A stretch of DNA of 64,000 nucleotides from Dipteris shenzhenensis (GCA_047967505.1 CM106540.1); one strand, 5' to 3'. Positions 44,183-57,154 are shown, numbered from the stretch's first letter. The notes: generated from the letters alone by a model not told the origin. Program-made: numbers and translations.

Positions 44183-44518
44183 TAAAACATTGTGCCTTCT
44201 ATTACATTCAACACCCCCCTCCCTCCCCTATAGACCCAATGCTCTTTTCAAGTCTTAGGTAAAAGGCATGTCTCACCCCTCAACTACCTAATTGAACATG
44301 AGGGCTTCAATTGCATTTGTACTAGAGGAGTAAAAATAATCAATAACATAGATCTAAAAGTGCGTATGATCTCTACACACCTATTTTATGTGTGGCCATT
44401 TTTAAGGAAACTTTTCCAAGATTTTGATAGCTAGAGAAGGAGGTCAAATTATTTCATATTTTAAAGCAAATATGTTATTTGATTCATAGATATGCAAGAG
44501 TCCACTATGATCTTTCAT

Positions 44519-45923
44519 GTGGTATCAGAGCCATGTTCCTATCCCTGCTCTCTCTTTCTCTTTCCCTTCCAAGAGGTTGAGGTGAGGGAGGCCAATGAAG
44601 CTACTCTACCTCCTCCTCCTTGGAAGGCTGCCCTCTTCTCTCTGCTCTCTTGTCCATGCCATGATCTACCACCTCTCTTCTCCTTCCTTCAGCTACATCT
44701 TTTTGTGACTTGCGGATGATGTAACGCTTCTATTCGGATCCAGAAGTAGAATCACGGCTTTCTGTCTGCAGTAAAGTTGTAGAGGATCTTCAATATTACA
44801 AATTTCGTTTTTACATCATTACAATTCGAGTTTTCTGTGAAAGTTATAGCCCTTGCAAGAAGTGACGAAATTTGTTTCTGCGTGCGAATTTTGTTCTAGA
44901 GCTCAATGATTTGATAGCCCAACAGCCAGCTCAATGTGGAGCTATCCATCCTCTTCATCATTGACCTCTGCTCCAGCCCGCCATTTGCTCCTTTTGCCCG
45001 ACATTCTGTTGGAGCTGTTGTCCTTCTACTTCTGTCTACCATGAAGAAGTTCTAGACTTGCTCCAGGTCATGAAGAACTTATCAAGGTGATCTTTCCATA
45101 GTTACACTTGCATTTCTACTCTTTTCCAGCCATGAAGTCTTCCAAATCAACTACCATTTCGTTCAATAAGTTTAATGGTAAGCATGGCAAACAAAGATGC
45201 GTCTTGTACTTATGAAAGATGGAGTGTAGAATGTTGTGTGTGGCAAGGAGAAAAAGCCACAATCAGATAAAAAGAAAATTGCATATTGGAAGAATATGAA
45301 TGACAAAGCTCTTTCTCTCATTGGTTTAGGGTTGGGTGATGATGTTATTCATCATTTTGATTTTGACTCCACTGCTCATGACTTATGAGATAAGTTTGAA
45401 GAATTGGTTGGCAACAAAATCATCAATTCAAAGGTATTCCTCAAATAGGAATTCTTCAAACTGCAAATGAAGCATGAAGACTCTCTTCTTGCTCACTTGA
45501 ATCATATGGAATCCCTTGTCACTCAGCTTGCTTGTCTGGCGGCCCCTGTAGGGGAAGATGATCAAGTTGTTGTGCTCCTCTTGAGCATTGAGGAAAATTC
45601 TAAGTACCGAGAGATCATACCAGCATTGCATGTGACATAAATGGGTCATCATGATATGGTTGATATGCTTATTGATCATGACAGATGGTATGCAAAAACT
45701 CCGAACTCCATTGTACTGTATTCCAAGGGTAAAGGCAAAGGCAAATTCAAGCCTTTCAAATGCAATCACTGTGGGAAGCTTGGTCACACCGAGGATTGTT
45801 GCTTTTAGAATCTTGCCAAGCAACAACACAAGGATCATGTCAACTTGGTTGGGGCTACAACAAGTGAAGACGAAGAAGAAGATGATGCTTTGACACCGAC
45901 TCATAGTCTTACTATTGACATCA
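44519..45923 (+). mobile_element. Ty1/copia remnant I (primer site and gag)
   Basis: Met-tRNA primer site TGGTATCAGAGCC at 44519, leader, then gag from MKSSKSTTISFNKFNG at 45131. In broken frames it reads LSLIGLGLGDDVIHHFDFDS, KFEELVGNKIINSK, LLAHLNHMESLVTQLA and the zinc knuckle CNHCGKLGHTEDCC near 45757, which keeps the canonical CX2CX4HX4C spacing. Interrupted at 45924 by copia H. No continuation of pol was found on the other side. The upstream LTR could not be delimited. Confidence 0.75.
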
Positions 45924-46282
45924 TATTGAGATATCGAGCTCCACTCGTGATATGCCAGGGTGACCGTTGTGCATTTATGTCACCAACTTGTTAGCTGCAG
46001 ATGCGGTTGGTACACCGCCCATGAATAATAGCTGGATGATAGCTATCTTTATGTACTCTAGTTAGTGGCTCAGTTAATATGCCACCTAGGTTAGCTGAGT
46101 TTGGTTTGAGACCCACATATAGGGTTCACCTATTCCTTTTGTACTAAGAGAGAGTTCTTTTGGCTTTCACAACTAAGAAGAGGAAAATTGTTTTTAGCCT
46201 CCACCTTTGTGTGTGTTTCCCCCATTGTGTATGTGAGAAAGCTGCAAGTGAGACTCCTTAGTTTTCTCCCACTCTCTTTACA
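45924..46282 (+). repeat. 5' LTR of copia H
   Basis: 359 bp. Starts TATTGAGATATCGAGC (G to A change in the expected TG start) and ends CTTTACA. A TATA-like CACATATAGGG lies near 46111. Confidence 0.9.
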
Positions 46283-46298
46283 TGGTATCAGAGCCAAG
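46283..46298 (+). other. Primer binding site, copia H
   Basis: TGGTATCAGAGCCAAG, a perfect plant initiator Met-tRNA site directly after the LTR. Confidence 0.9.
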
Positions 46299-46800
46299 TT
46301 TGTGGTAAGGAGCTCAAGAAAGCAAACCAAGTTTGCGGTGTCTTAGTAAGAGGATCAGTGTTGCTTTCCTTTTTTGAGTTTGGGAGCAAATCTCTGGAGG
46401 TAGCACAGTCGAAAAGTGCAAGAGTGCATTGTCTCAGATTGGGGCACCCTTCGCGGTGTCGCGAGAGGGCAGTATATGCCCTCGGTGACATTATTTTTTT
46501 GATTCGGTGCCATTTTGGGGCTCGTTTTGGTGGCAGAAGTTTTTCGCAGGCACTCAAGAAAGTGCTCTGTTTTTGCTGTGCAACCACTATTCTATAGGTC
46601 AGTGAAAAGTTGCCGCAAAAATTGCATCATATGCCTATGCGCAAAGATATTAGGAGTGATAGAATCATTCTTATTACCTGTTGATGCAAAAGCGTCACTA
46701 GGAAGTGACTGTGTGGTCAAGTACCACTTTCGTCAGTTTTGCAGATTTGCCCTTGTGAGGCAGAAGTTGTGTTTTTTGCAGTGACAAAATATTTTTGTAA

Positions 46801-47295
46801 TGGCGTCTGATGCTCTTTCATAGATTGTTATTGAAAAGCTTGACAAGAACAATTTCCAAGCATGGAAGTTTAGAATGACGAATTTTCTTAAGGGAGAAGG
46901 CTATTGGGAGTTCATTACTGGAGCTGAACAAGAACCAGTTATTCCTAATGTTCCCAATCAACAGGAGTTGCAAGCATTTAAAGGCTGGCATAAGAGAGCT
47001 AGAAAAGTTATGTACTAGCTGTCTATCAATATTTCAGATTCTATGATTGCGCATATTCAGGATGCAAGCATGCCGAAGGAGGCATGGGATACTTTGACAA
47101 AAATGTATATCACAAATACGCAAGCCAAGATAATGCAGCTTAAGTAGGAGTTGCATAATGTGCAGAGAGAAAATATGAGCAGCAATGACTACCGTATGAA
47201 GGTGAAGAAGATTGCAGATGCACTTGCTTCCATTGGGTCGCCAGTGGAAGATGATGATTTAGTTTTTGTGACCTTGAATGGTCTAGGAAAGGATT
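46801..47295 (+). pseudogene. Copia H gag, N-terminal part
   Basis: Starts MASDALS, then IEKLDKNNFQAWKFRMTNFL, KGEGYWEFITG, AHIQDASMPKEAWDTLTKMY and KVKKIADALASIGSPVEDDD, a standard copia gag. The frame is kept except for TAG stops near 46822, 47017, 47146 and 47301, each where Gln is expected in the family. It flows in the same frame into the long open frame that follows. Confidence 0.85.
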
Positions 47296-48411
47296 ATGCA
47301 TAGGACATCCATTGCTGTCCATGAAAAATTTCCTGATTTTGAGGAGTTGATTGCTCTTCTAATTTCTGAAGAGCAGAGAAATGGTGGTGCATCTTCTTCA
47401 GGAGGAACTTCAAAAGAAACTATGTTTTACTCAAATGCTGGAAGAGGTAGAGGTAGAGGCAGAGGTAGAGCAGGCCGATCTGGACGCCGTGGCAAAAATC
47501 AGAATATGCAGCAAATTCAAGAAAACCAGTCCTATGGAGGAGGACGTGGTAACCTTAGAGGCAAGGGGAGCCAAAGAGGTCATGGTGGATGGCAGAGAGG
47601 CCAAAATGCAAACAACAATGTTGAATGCTACTACTGTGCCATGTTTGATGTGAATGCAGGTCACTCTTATGTGGATGGTGAATCTAGTGGCTCAGAACAG
47701 AGCCTTGATGATGAGCTGGGTATTCCTTCTATTGTTACACCTGGAGTGAGGAAGACAAGGGATGTTTTGAAAGCACCTGGTAGTGAGCCTATTTTGCGCA
47801 GGTCTAGTAGAGCTAGGTATCCTGTGGATAGGCTAAAATATGATGGATTTACAGCCATTCACTATGCCTATATGGTCAAAGTGATACATGAACCAGAACC
47901 CAGTTCTTTTGAGCAAGCCATGGGAAAAGAAAAATGGGAGAAAGCCATGGATGAAGAAATGGATGCCTTGGAAGCAAATGCTACATGGGAATCGGTGCCT
48001 TTGCCTAAAGACAAGAATGCAATTGGCTGCAAGTGGGTTTATAAGGTGAAGCACAATGCAGATGGTTTTGTGAGCAGATACAAGGCAAGATTAGTTGTCA
48101 AGGGGTATGCACAGACATATGGCATTGATTATGAAAAAGCATTCAGTCCGGTTGCAAGGATGGCAACTGTAAGAGCAGTCATTGCTATGGCTGCATCAAA
48201 GGGATGGTCTTTACATCAGATGGATGTAAAGAATGCCTTCTTGCATGGTGATTTGCAAGAAGAGGTCTATATGGAGCAGCCACCAGGTTATGTGCATGCT
48301 GTTCATCCTGAGTTTGTTTGCAAGTTGAAGAAAGCCTTGTATGGCTTGAAGCAAGCACCCAGAGCATGGTCTAACAAGATAGGACAATATCTTGTCACTA
48401 TTGGCTTTTAG
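47296..48411 (+). pseudogene. Copia H gag-RT chimeric open frame (371 codons)
   Basis: Continues gag ([20 protein letters not shown]), an Arg-Gly-rich stretch and half a zinc knuckle (VECYYC), then jumps at about 47640 to the post-integrase linker ([16 protein letters not shown]-like [18 protein letters not shown]) and [79 protein letters not shown] and [16 protein letters not shown]. It ends at a TAG at 48409. The deletion removes the second half of the knuckle, protease and integrase without breaking the frame. Confidence 0.88.
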
Positions 48412-49364
48412 ATTTCCAGGGCAAATTTCTCACTTTATGTGAGAAAAACAGAGAAAGGCATTATGCTGCTTGTCATTTATGTTGATGATTTGATCATCAC
48501 TGGTGATAGTGATGAAGATATCCTTCAGGTACTTCCTGAGCATTGAGGTGATTAGATCCACAAGTGGTATATGGATCTTGCAGAGGCAATATGGATTGGA
48601 CATGCTGTCCAAATATAAGATTACAGGCTGTAAGCCTATTTCAGTTCCTTTGGAGCAGAATGTGAAGTTGAGCGCAGATGTAGGTGAGCTTCTGGAAGAC
48701 CCTACTATGTACAGATGCATAGTAGGAAGTTTGATTTATATGACTATCACCAGGCCAGATTTGAGCTATGCTGTTGGGTTAGTAAGTCAGTTTATGCAGG
48801 CTCCAAGGAAACCGCATTTGGATGCAGCTAGATGCATACTGAGGTATGTGAAGTCCACATTGCAATATGGACTATTTTATGAGACTAGGGTTCATATACA
48901 ATTGCATGGATACACTGATGTTGATTGGGCTGGTAGTATTTCTGATAGACGATCTACTAGTGGATATGTGTTCTCTTTTGGGAGTGCTGCAGTCACTTGG
49001 AGGAGCAAGAAACAGCCTACAGCTGCCTTGTCGAGCACAGAGGCTAAATACAGGGGTGTAGCAATGGATGCATGTGAGGTAGCTTGGTTGCGTAAGCTAC
49101 TTTATGATATGCATCAGTCTACAGATGGGCGGGCCAGTTGTCATTTATTGTGACAACATGAGCAGTATACAATTGGCAAATAACCCAGTCTATCATGCTA
49201 GAACAAAGCACATTGAGGTGCATTATCATTATGTGTGGGAGAAGGTTCTAGTAGGTTTTATTGATCTAGTTTATGTCAACACAGAGGATCAAGTAGCTGA
49301 CATATTCACAAAGGCATTGGGCGCAGAGAAGCTATGCAAGTTTAGAGACATGCTTGGTGTGTAG
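48412..49364 (+). pseudogene. Copia H RT end and RNase H
   Basis: VIYVDDLIITGDSDED near 48475 is intact; a frameshift follows near 48530. Next come YFLSIEVIRSTSGIWILQRQ, CKPISVPLEQN, MYRCIVGSLIYMTITRPDLS and RNase H (HGYTDVDWAGSISDRRSTSG, SSTEAKYRGVAMDACEVAWL), a frameshift near 49125, then YCDNMSSIQLANNPVYHART, KHIEVHYHYVWEK and VADIFTKALGAEK. Stop near 49362. Confidence 0.88.
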
Positions 49365-49390
49365 GAATTGGGATTGAGCTCGAGGGGGAG

Positions 49391-49761
49391 TGTTGAGATA
49401 TCGAGCTCCACTCGTGATTCCACTCGTGATATGCCAGGGTGACCGTTGTGCATTTATGTCATCGACTTGTTAGGCTGCAGATGCGGTTGGTACACTGCCC
49501 ATGAATAATAGTTGGATGACAGCTATCTTTATGTACTCTAGTTAGTGGCTCAGTTAGTATGCCACCTAGGTTAGCTGAGTTTGGTTTGAGACCCACATAT
49601 AGGGATCACCTATTCCTTTTGTACTAAGAGAGAGTTCTTTTGGCTTTCACAATTAAGAAGAGGAAAATTGTTTTCAGCCTCCACCTTTGTGTGTATTCCC
49701 CCATTGTGTATGTGAGAAAGCTGCAAGTGAGACTCCTTACCTCTCTCCCACTCTCTTCACA
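49391..49761 (+). repeat. 3' LTR of copia H
   Basis: 371 bp, starts TGTTGAGATATCGAGC after the polypurine tract and ends TCTTCACA, followed by CATCA. The 12-base excess over the 5' LTR is a local duplication of CACTCGTGATTC-type sequence near 49410. Confidence 0.9.
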
Positions 49762-49766
49762 CATCA

Positions 49767-52700
49767 GAGATCTCTCTCTCTCTATTCAGAGTTCTATGTA
49801 CCTGATGATCGGGACTTTTGTTTTTAGTCTATTATTCCTACAGCTTGATGTATTTTGGGGTCCTTTGCCCTGGGTAGTCCCCCTAAAATGATATGTATTG
49901 GGTGTTTGGTTTTCATTCAGTCTAAAGGTCCTCTGCCTTGGATAGTCCTCCTAAAAATATGTATTGGTTCTCATATTTTGGTGTGTAGCTTCCTAACATG
50001 TCCTATTATGAAGCCAAGGGAGGATTACTATGGGAGTCATATGTATTGGCTTTGATAGGACTCATTATCAGGCCTAGCCGAGTTCCAGGATGGTGGTGTA
50101 TTCCTAAACCTATGAGCTGGTCATGTAGCCATGCTATAACGTGAACCTCTGAGCATGTTGAGTCTCAAGCCATGAGAGTGCTTGGATCAACCTCTAAACA
50201 CGCTCAGATTTTAGCCTCTGAGTTACATGGGGTGCGCAGTTTGATGACTGTTATTGTCATGTTTTGTTCTTGGTTCCATTCTAGTAGTCTCTCACCTTGC
50301 CTTCATGGGGGGGGTGTTGGAATATGAAGCCAAAGTGAGTCTAAAATGAGTGTTCTAGGTGTGTTTTATAGTCTAGTGAGTCCTAGACATGCCATGTGTC
50401 ATATTGGGAGTTATCCCATATACACTATGGCTTTCTAGAGTCTAGTGTCACACTACATAGTGTTGTGCTTGTCTATTGTCTATTACATCAGTCAACATCA
50501 AGCTCTTTGGTATCATGTGAGTACTTGTCCATTGCTTTCATTTTCTTTCCATTTCATTTCCATTATGCTTGTTATCTTTCCTTTCCATTCCTAGTGTTAG
50601 CTTGTTTCCCTCCCTACCACTATGATCTTTCACCTTATACTTCAACTTACAAGGGTAGCATTCGTATCTTTCATTATATATCATGCATGTGACCATAAAA
50701 CATAAACTGGTATCCGATTAAGAATTAACCAAAGGCCCAGATTAATTCCGAGAAAGGCCAAGCTTCTGTCTTTTTTTCTTGTAGCCACTTTTTTAAATAA
50801 AAAATTGAGAGCATTGAATTCTTCAAAAAGCCTAGAAAATGGCAAATTTCAACATTAGGATTGATATTCATTTGAATCAGATCAAAGGAATTACCTTGTA
50901 CCTGGTCAGTAGGAAAAGGTCAATTGTTAATCCATTTCCAAGATTAACACATTGGCCATCCATGTTTGATTAGATCTAGGGCTTGTGTGCACATTTGCAC
51001 TACATTATTGGTGCACATAGCATATGGTATGGACCACAGGTTAGGAGGATTAGATCCACCTCCACATCCTATTGGTTGCAATCCATGTGGCCTCTCATTG
51101 TTACGACATGTGGCACAAAGGTTACCCTCTTTAATCTATATATAATTAAGAGCTAGGTGATGAGAGTCCTCATTCTAATAGCCCTAGTTTGGAGTCCAAT
51201 TGTGTCCATTTGCACGAGTGTGTACATATTCATCTCTTTGCTTTCTTGAGGTCTTATGAGTGTTGAGACTCTTATCAGTGTTTTGCTTGTTGACTATTCT
51301 TATGCATTACTTAGTTGAGGTTCCTTCTTGTGTACATGCTAGAAGTGACATACCTTTCTTCTTGTCTAGGGTACTTGAGTGTGATTATAGTACCTAGCCA
51401 TCCTCAAGTCTAAGATCCTGCAATCAAGCATCCAAGAGTGAGTAGTGCTTGCATGAAAGGCGCCTAGAGACCCATAGCCTCGTGCATAGGGTGTGGTGTA
51501 GGGATGAGTCAGAGAGTTTTGTGTTTCATTTCATTACAATGTTTTCTTGAGCTTCTTTAGGATTATCTTATTAGGTGTCTTCTGTTCTGTAGGGTAAGTT
51601 AGAGTAGGTTACTCTAAAGGTGTTTCCATTTCCTTAGATTAGGATTTTGCTTTCCTAGGTTGCTATTTGTTTTCAATCTCCTACATGGCTTCCATCATCA
51701 CGTGGACACCCTGGTGTGCATATTGGCTACACATGTTTGGTTCCCTTGCCGCGGATTAGTTCGTAGGGAGATTACCAAGAGAAGAACCAATCTACAAGGA
51801 AGTTGTTAGGAAAAGAAGCACTAGTCTATAACAAGGCTATAGCATCAACAAGTGAGACTAGTCCACAAGGAGGGATCAAAAGGAAAGTACGAAATAGCAT
51901 CCAAAAGGAGGCTATATGAAGATAAGACTACTATGCAAGGAGTTGAGAAGTAAAGAAAAGATAAGTCTGTAAGGAGGAAACTATAGACTATTCCAAGAAC
52001 GCAGTAGCAAAACGTAGCAAAGAGGACAGTCGGTGAGGAGGCAAAGACTACCAAAGGAGACAACATCGTGAAGGTGTAAGCATTCTACAACATCAATGGC
52101 AAGGTGATCACTACCAACAACTGTGGCTCTTTCTCTCAATCTAAAAAGTTTGTTTTTAGAAGGAGAGACATTTATATGTATTTACTTCAGCCTCTTAAGT
52201 CTCCTTATAAGTTGCATTATTAAGTGTTGGGCATTTGAAATTGGAGCTCAACCTTGTTGCTTTAACCTTTCAAAGAGCAAACGCCTCAACTCTACACAAT
52301 AACTATAACCGTTGTTTTAGAAAAGAAAAGCTATGGATGGAAGAGACTTGTCACAAAGAAAAAGAAGGCACAAGCACGTCACATAACAAGTTTAGCATGC
52401 ACTTCAAGCATATGGATCAAGACATGACTCAGGTGGTGCCATCAGCTAATGCCATCGTTTCTTATCTATTCCATTGCAAACCTACTACCAATGGATGAAA
52501 TTTCCTACTAAGGGAGAATATAAATACAAATGGCTAATGCTTTTTTGATCTAAATGTATATGCTAGCCATTGGTCATGGAATGTTGATAAAAGCTTAGGC
52601 TACGCTTTGATCAGTCAATGTATACACATACTACAAAGAAGTATGATCATGCAATAGACTAGGCTAAAATTGGAAAACGTCTATAATCTCATAAAGTGTT

Positions 52701-52940
52701 ATCTCATGTGAATGGTTCAAATAGCGACACTCTCTAACACAAAACATCTCCAAAAGTTGTACCACCAAAAGCATTATTATATAGAAGTGAATACAGTAGC
52801 ACATGGCATAAAAAATGTGGAAAGGATAGGAGGCAATTACAAGCACAAGATCGATGGGTAGAGAGTAAGACCTCTCCCTCATGTGAGTGCTCAAACAACA
52901 AAAACTTGTAGCGCAGTCGGATGTGTTGATGTGAAGAGTT
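49767..52940. other. Intergenic, possible LTR start at 50315, otherwise nothing secure
   Basis: At 50306-50315 a G8 purine tract is followed by TGTTGGAATATGAAGCC, which has the form of a polypurine tract and 3' LTR start, possibly of copia I; no partner LTR was found. Between 51750 and 52080 short phrases such as ACTAGTCYAYAAGGAGG recur loosely. No gene is supported. Confidence 0.4.
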
Positions 52941-52962
52941 TGCATACAATATAAGCTAGCAC

Positions 52963-53082
52963 CCACTGGGGGGAGGAAAACACATGGTAGCAAAGAAATA
53001 TAAGCTAGCACATTGTAAGTGTCCACTGGGGGGAGGAAAACACATGGTAGCAAAGAAATATCGCATAGATTCAAAGCAAAAG
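52963..53082. repeat. 60-bp tandem duplication
   Basis: The phrase CCACTGGGGGGAGGAAAACA, then CATGGTAGCAAAGAAATAT, occurs at 52963 and again exactly 60 bases later at 53023. Confidence 0.9.
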
Positions 53083-54077
53083 AAGGTACCAGTGTTGATC
53101 CACCCTAGCTAGGCCTTTAGCCTAGGGTTGCTATCCCAAAGCAAGAAATTTTTATCCTTCAAGTGGACCCACTTTGTTTTCAATTCAAGCTCATCAGTCC
53201 ATATAATGGGTTCACTTGGATGCCCAAGTGATGCAAGAAAGCTGCCCATGCTATCTGTGTACCCATGTGAATCAAACATGTCCTCTAGTTATCGCCCACT
53301 TCCTAACCATGGGGTATCATGGAGTTCGTTGCCTATGTGCTCCCCTTGAGCTCCTCCCTACAAGGTGCTAAGGATTAATGATTTTGTTATGATTGTTTTA
53401 ATCAACATGCAAGACTTTGTCAACAAAGTGAAGAGGATTAGTTTACTTGGCAGTGGTGGACTAGACAGTATCTTGGAGCTCAAATAAAAATTCATATATG
53501 AGTTCTTTAATTGTAGTCAATTCCCTGGTCAAGGATTTGAGGAGGATATATGTTTTGTTTTCAAAATGTCTACAGGAGATCTAGCCTCAGGGGATGATAT
53601 AGTTAATCACATGAATCGAGATGGTTCTAATGATTTGAAGACTAGTTGAATGATGTGTGATCACACAAAAAGAGTGGTTGGATGGAGAACATTTGCTTGC
53701 CATGCTTATGATCCAAGGTATGATATTTGCAATGCAATTATCTCCAACAATTACCTTGCAATACTAGCACCATGTTTGTTTGCTACGAGGAAACATTCAT
53801 ATGGTTGCCCAATATCTCAAATGGTGTGGTTTTACAATACCAGATGCACGCATGCATGGAATGTTGACTGCAACATCGATCATATACTATATACCATCCC
53901 AAATGTGTTCCTTGTGGGGTTAAAGGCCACTGTGCCTTAACTCTCGCTATGCACAATACTCAAACACATATATAAATGAATAACAAAGAAGATTAGGGTG
54001 TTTTGCACCCACCAAAAATTTGTGTGGCTCTCCCTCTCTCTCACCCTCTTTTGTTCCACTTTGTTGAGAGCACTCTC
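53083..54077. other. Unrecognised region, probably ending in an LTR
   Basis: A 96-codon open stretch (53650-53940, MMCDHTKRVVGWRTFACHAY) has no identifiable family. From about 53940 the sequence leads into the primer site at 54078, so its last part (ending GAGCACTCTCAAT) is probably the end of an LTR; the start is not visible. Confidence 0.4.
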
Positions 54078-55995
54078 AATTGGTATCAGAGCTCGGGTGG
54101 TCTATCTGACGCTTGTGGGTGGTCTAGCTGAGCCTGATAGGTCATTCGGCATCCATACAGCTGCATGGGTGGCATTTTGTAGCTTTGCAAAAGCCTATGG
54201 GTGCTTGTTTAAGCTATCTAGGTGGTATATAAACCTTGTGGAAGCCCATTGGTGGTTTTGAAAGCCTTTGGAGTGGTTTTCCAAGCTTTTGGATGGTTTT
54301 CTGAGCCAAAAACGTGGTTTTAAGAGCCAGTGATGATGAATTTCTTGTTTGGCATGTTGGAACTCAAGTTTGAAGCAACCATTCATAGATCTATCAGTTT
54401 TGGTGGACTCTTGCATGATTTCATGAAGATTAAGAGAAGTTTCGGCTCTTTAAGTTCTTCCTACATCCGGATGCCCATGGTTCAGACCTGCTCGCACAGG
54501 CTGCCATTTTGGATTTCGTTTGTTTCAGTGGATTGAGGACATGCTAAAACCTCTACCTACAAGTTTTTGGGCGATTTTGTGGAGCTTTTCAAATCTATGA
54601 TACTCTGTACCTATGAATTCATCTTTTGCTTTAGATTTTTTTTAAGGTTCCAGATTTTTTGCCACGTGGCATTTTTGCTAAGGTCTAAATTACTTAGGTT
54701 TATTTGCAAGTAAATTGCAAGGGTTGACTCCCCGTTTCGCATCCGTCCGGTTGGGATTTTGAGGTTCCAGCAAAAGAGAGATATTTGCAAATTTTCTTGC
54801 TGAGTCCGATTATGCAGTGATGCCCATGTTTTGAGGCATCCCGTGTTCTATTTTCACTTGCGGTCATTGTCGTGGGACCATGATTTTTTTATATATACCT
54901 TATGCAGATCACTTTAGTTGTAGTTTGAGCCATGCACGCTCATTCGTGGTTCACATTGGGTTGTAGTGGATGCTTTATAGGCTAGATTGCCTTGTGATAT
55001 CCTTGTTGGATGCGCTGATAGGCCCAGATTGCCTTGTGGGATGCTTTATTGATGGACGTTTACACACAAATGCTATTTTATACAGAGGGACAACTCTGAC
55101 ACATTGTAGTTGATGCACTAATAGTGTTATGCTCTCTTGGATGAGACATTATTGACGCTTATGCCATTGGACAGTGTGTATACTTGAGGCATTTGGCTCT
55201 TATTGGCATTGGGTTTGCCATTGTTTTGTCATTACAGGTTGACATTTTCTTTTGGGCCAGATTTGCTCACATGGATATATAGTATATGCACACGAGTTAG
55301 TTGCATTTTAATTCTTTAAGCCTTTGAGGTTTGGTGATATTACCTTCCATTGTGGCATACATATTTGGGTGCACTTGGTACTTGGTGTAATTCTTTCATG
55401 TTTGGGTGCACTTGGTGTTTGGTGTGATTCTTTCTTGCAGGTACTAGCATTTGGGAATTTGCTTTATTTGCATCATGGCATCCTCTTCCATGTTTGAAAA
55501 TGAGTTGTTTAGCATCAATAAGTTTGATAAGACAAACTTTTCTTTGTGAAAATAACATATAAGGGATGTGCTTATTCAAAAGAAGCAAATTAATCCCTTG
55601 GAAGGGATTGTAGCTAAGCCTGCAGCTATGTTTGCGAATGATTGGAATGAGTTGGATGCATTAGCAAAGTTTACTATTAGAATTCATCTTGCAGGGTCAG
55701 TTTATTTCATAGTAGTAGATGAGAAGACTACGAAAGATTTGTGGAAGAAACTATGTGCCACTTAAGAGAAGAAAACTACCTCTAATAAAGTTTACCTCAT
55801 AAAGAGGTTGTTTGAGCTATAGTTGAAGGGGTCTCCATTGCTTCTCACTTGAATGAATTCAATATTATTTTCAGCCAGCTTCACGCTCAGAAGCTGAATT
55901 GACACGGAGACAAAGGCTAGGCCTTTTTGTACATTGCCTCCCTTCTTTTTCCTTCATGCATATTGCAAGGGTCAACACCATCTTGACATAGCTTG
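54078..55995 (+). mobile_element. Ty1/copia remnant K (primer site, leader, gag)
   Basis: Primer site TTGGTATCAGAGCTCGG at 54078. Long non-coding leader to 55477, with a TTTTGGATGGTTTTCTGAGCC-like periodic part near 54240-54330 in which AAGCYTTTGGAGTGGTTTT phrases repeat. Gag from 55478: MASSSMFENELFSINKFDKT, VLIQKKQINPLEGIVAKPAA, DWNELDALAKFTIRIHLAGS and VDEKTTKDLWKKLCAT, then decayed. No pol follows. Confidence 0.78.
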
Positions 55996-56340
55996 CCAAA
56001 AAGGCCTTGGTGTGGAGTTATTAATCTATCTCCTTAATGAGTTATGTTTTTAATGCTTGACTAGATAGAATTTCATGTGTCTTTCCATGGAATTTGGGCT
56101 AGTTGTACTTGGAAGATTACATAAGTATACATTTCATTTGTCATCAATTGCCTTTGTTTATATTGTCTCAATCACTTTTGTGAGTCTAGGTTCTACCTCA
56201 CACAAACTAGTGAACTCAAACTGAATCTTCCATTATGTCTATCATATAGATGTTAGTTGGAAATCCATTTAAGGGCATGTCACTTTGAATGTTCATATGC
56301 TCTCCTTGGTTCTACAAAGAGTTGAAAAGAAAAAGAAAAG

Positions 56341-56430
<90 letters not shown>
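56341..56430 (+). repeat. (GA)n microsatellite, about 90 bp
   Basis: Nearly pure GA dinucleotide, one AAAG interruption near 56352. Longest array in the window. Confidence 0.95.
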
Positions 56431-56433
<3 letters not shown>

Positions 56434-57102
56434 TCCATTTTGAGCCATCCTTATATATCCTCTTTCTAATAATGCACATTGATAATTATCACCCCCTTCT
56501 TCACTGTCATGTCTTATCAACTCTCCTATTTTTCCAATCTCTCCTACCTTGTCTATGGGTTGCTTTTTCTTGCATGTAACCAAGACGTAACCAAGAGTTG
56601 ATGAATCTATTTGCACCCTCCATGTGATGTCCAAGAGCTCATGCCTCACTAGTTCACAATAAATTGTTATTAAAGGAATTTCTTTGAGAAATTTGTAGCT
56701 TATTGTGAGCATATCTTCTATGCAAAAAAGCTCAAAATCTATGTGAGTTCCATTAATTAATGAAGGATTATTTGGTGAGAAGTGAAAAGGTAGGGGCAAA
56801 GGATTGATTAAGGGGGAATATTTAAAATAGACACACCATGAAGAAACATAAGAAATAAAATGCAGGATGAATAAATCAAAAAATTCTCTTTGAGGTAATC
56901 ACCAAGCAGTTGGGATCATACTTTAAGGAAGTGATGGAGCATAAAAGGATGAAACTAGAGATAGTCCATAATCTAGTAGAGTCTAGTGATATATTATTGC
57001 CAAATAGAATGGCACCTTGTAATTGGTGACAAAATGTGCTCTATCTAATAGATCTATTGGCTCCTTCAAGGACATTAATAGTATCATATCATATACTATC
57101 AT

Positions 57103-57104
<2 letters not shown>

Positions 57105-57151
<47 letters not shown>
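57105..57151 (+). repeat. (CT)n microsatellite
   Basis: Uninterrupted CT run of about 46 bp. Confidence 0.95.

Positions 57152-57154
<3 letters not shown>

Larger units (their letters stand above)
45924..49761 (+). mobile_element. Ty1/copia retrotransposon H, complete ends, protease and integrase deleted
   Basis: 3838 bp with LTRs 45924-46282 and 49391-49761, target duplication CATCA at 45919-45923 and 49762-49766, Met-tRNA primer site at 46283 and polypurine tract CGAGGGGGAG before 49391. Between them lie gag, then directly the linker, RT and RNase H. Protease and integrase are absent. The LTRs are very similar apart from a 12-base duplication in the 3' copy, indicating a fairly recent insertion. 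Confidence 0.92.
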
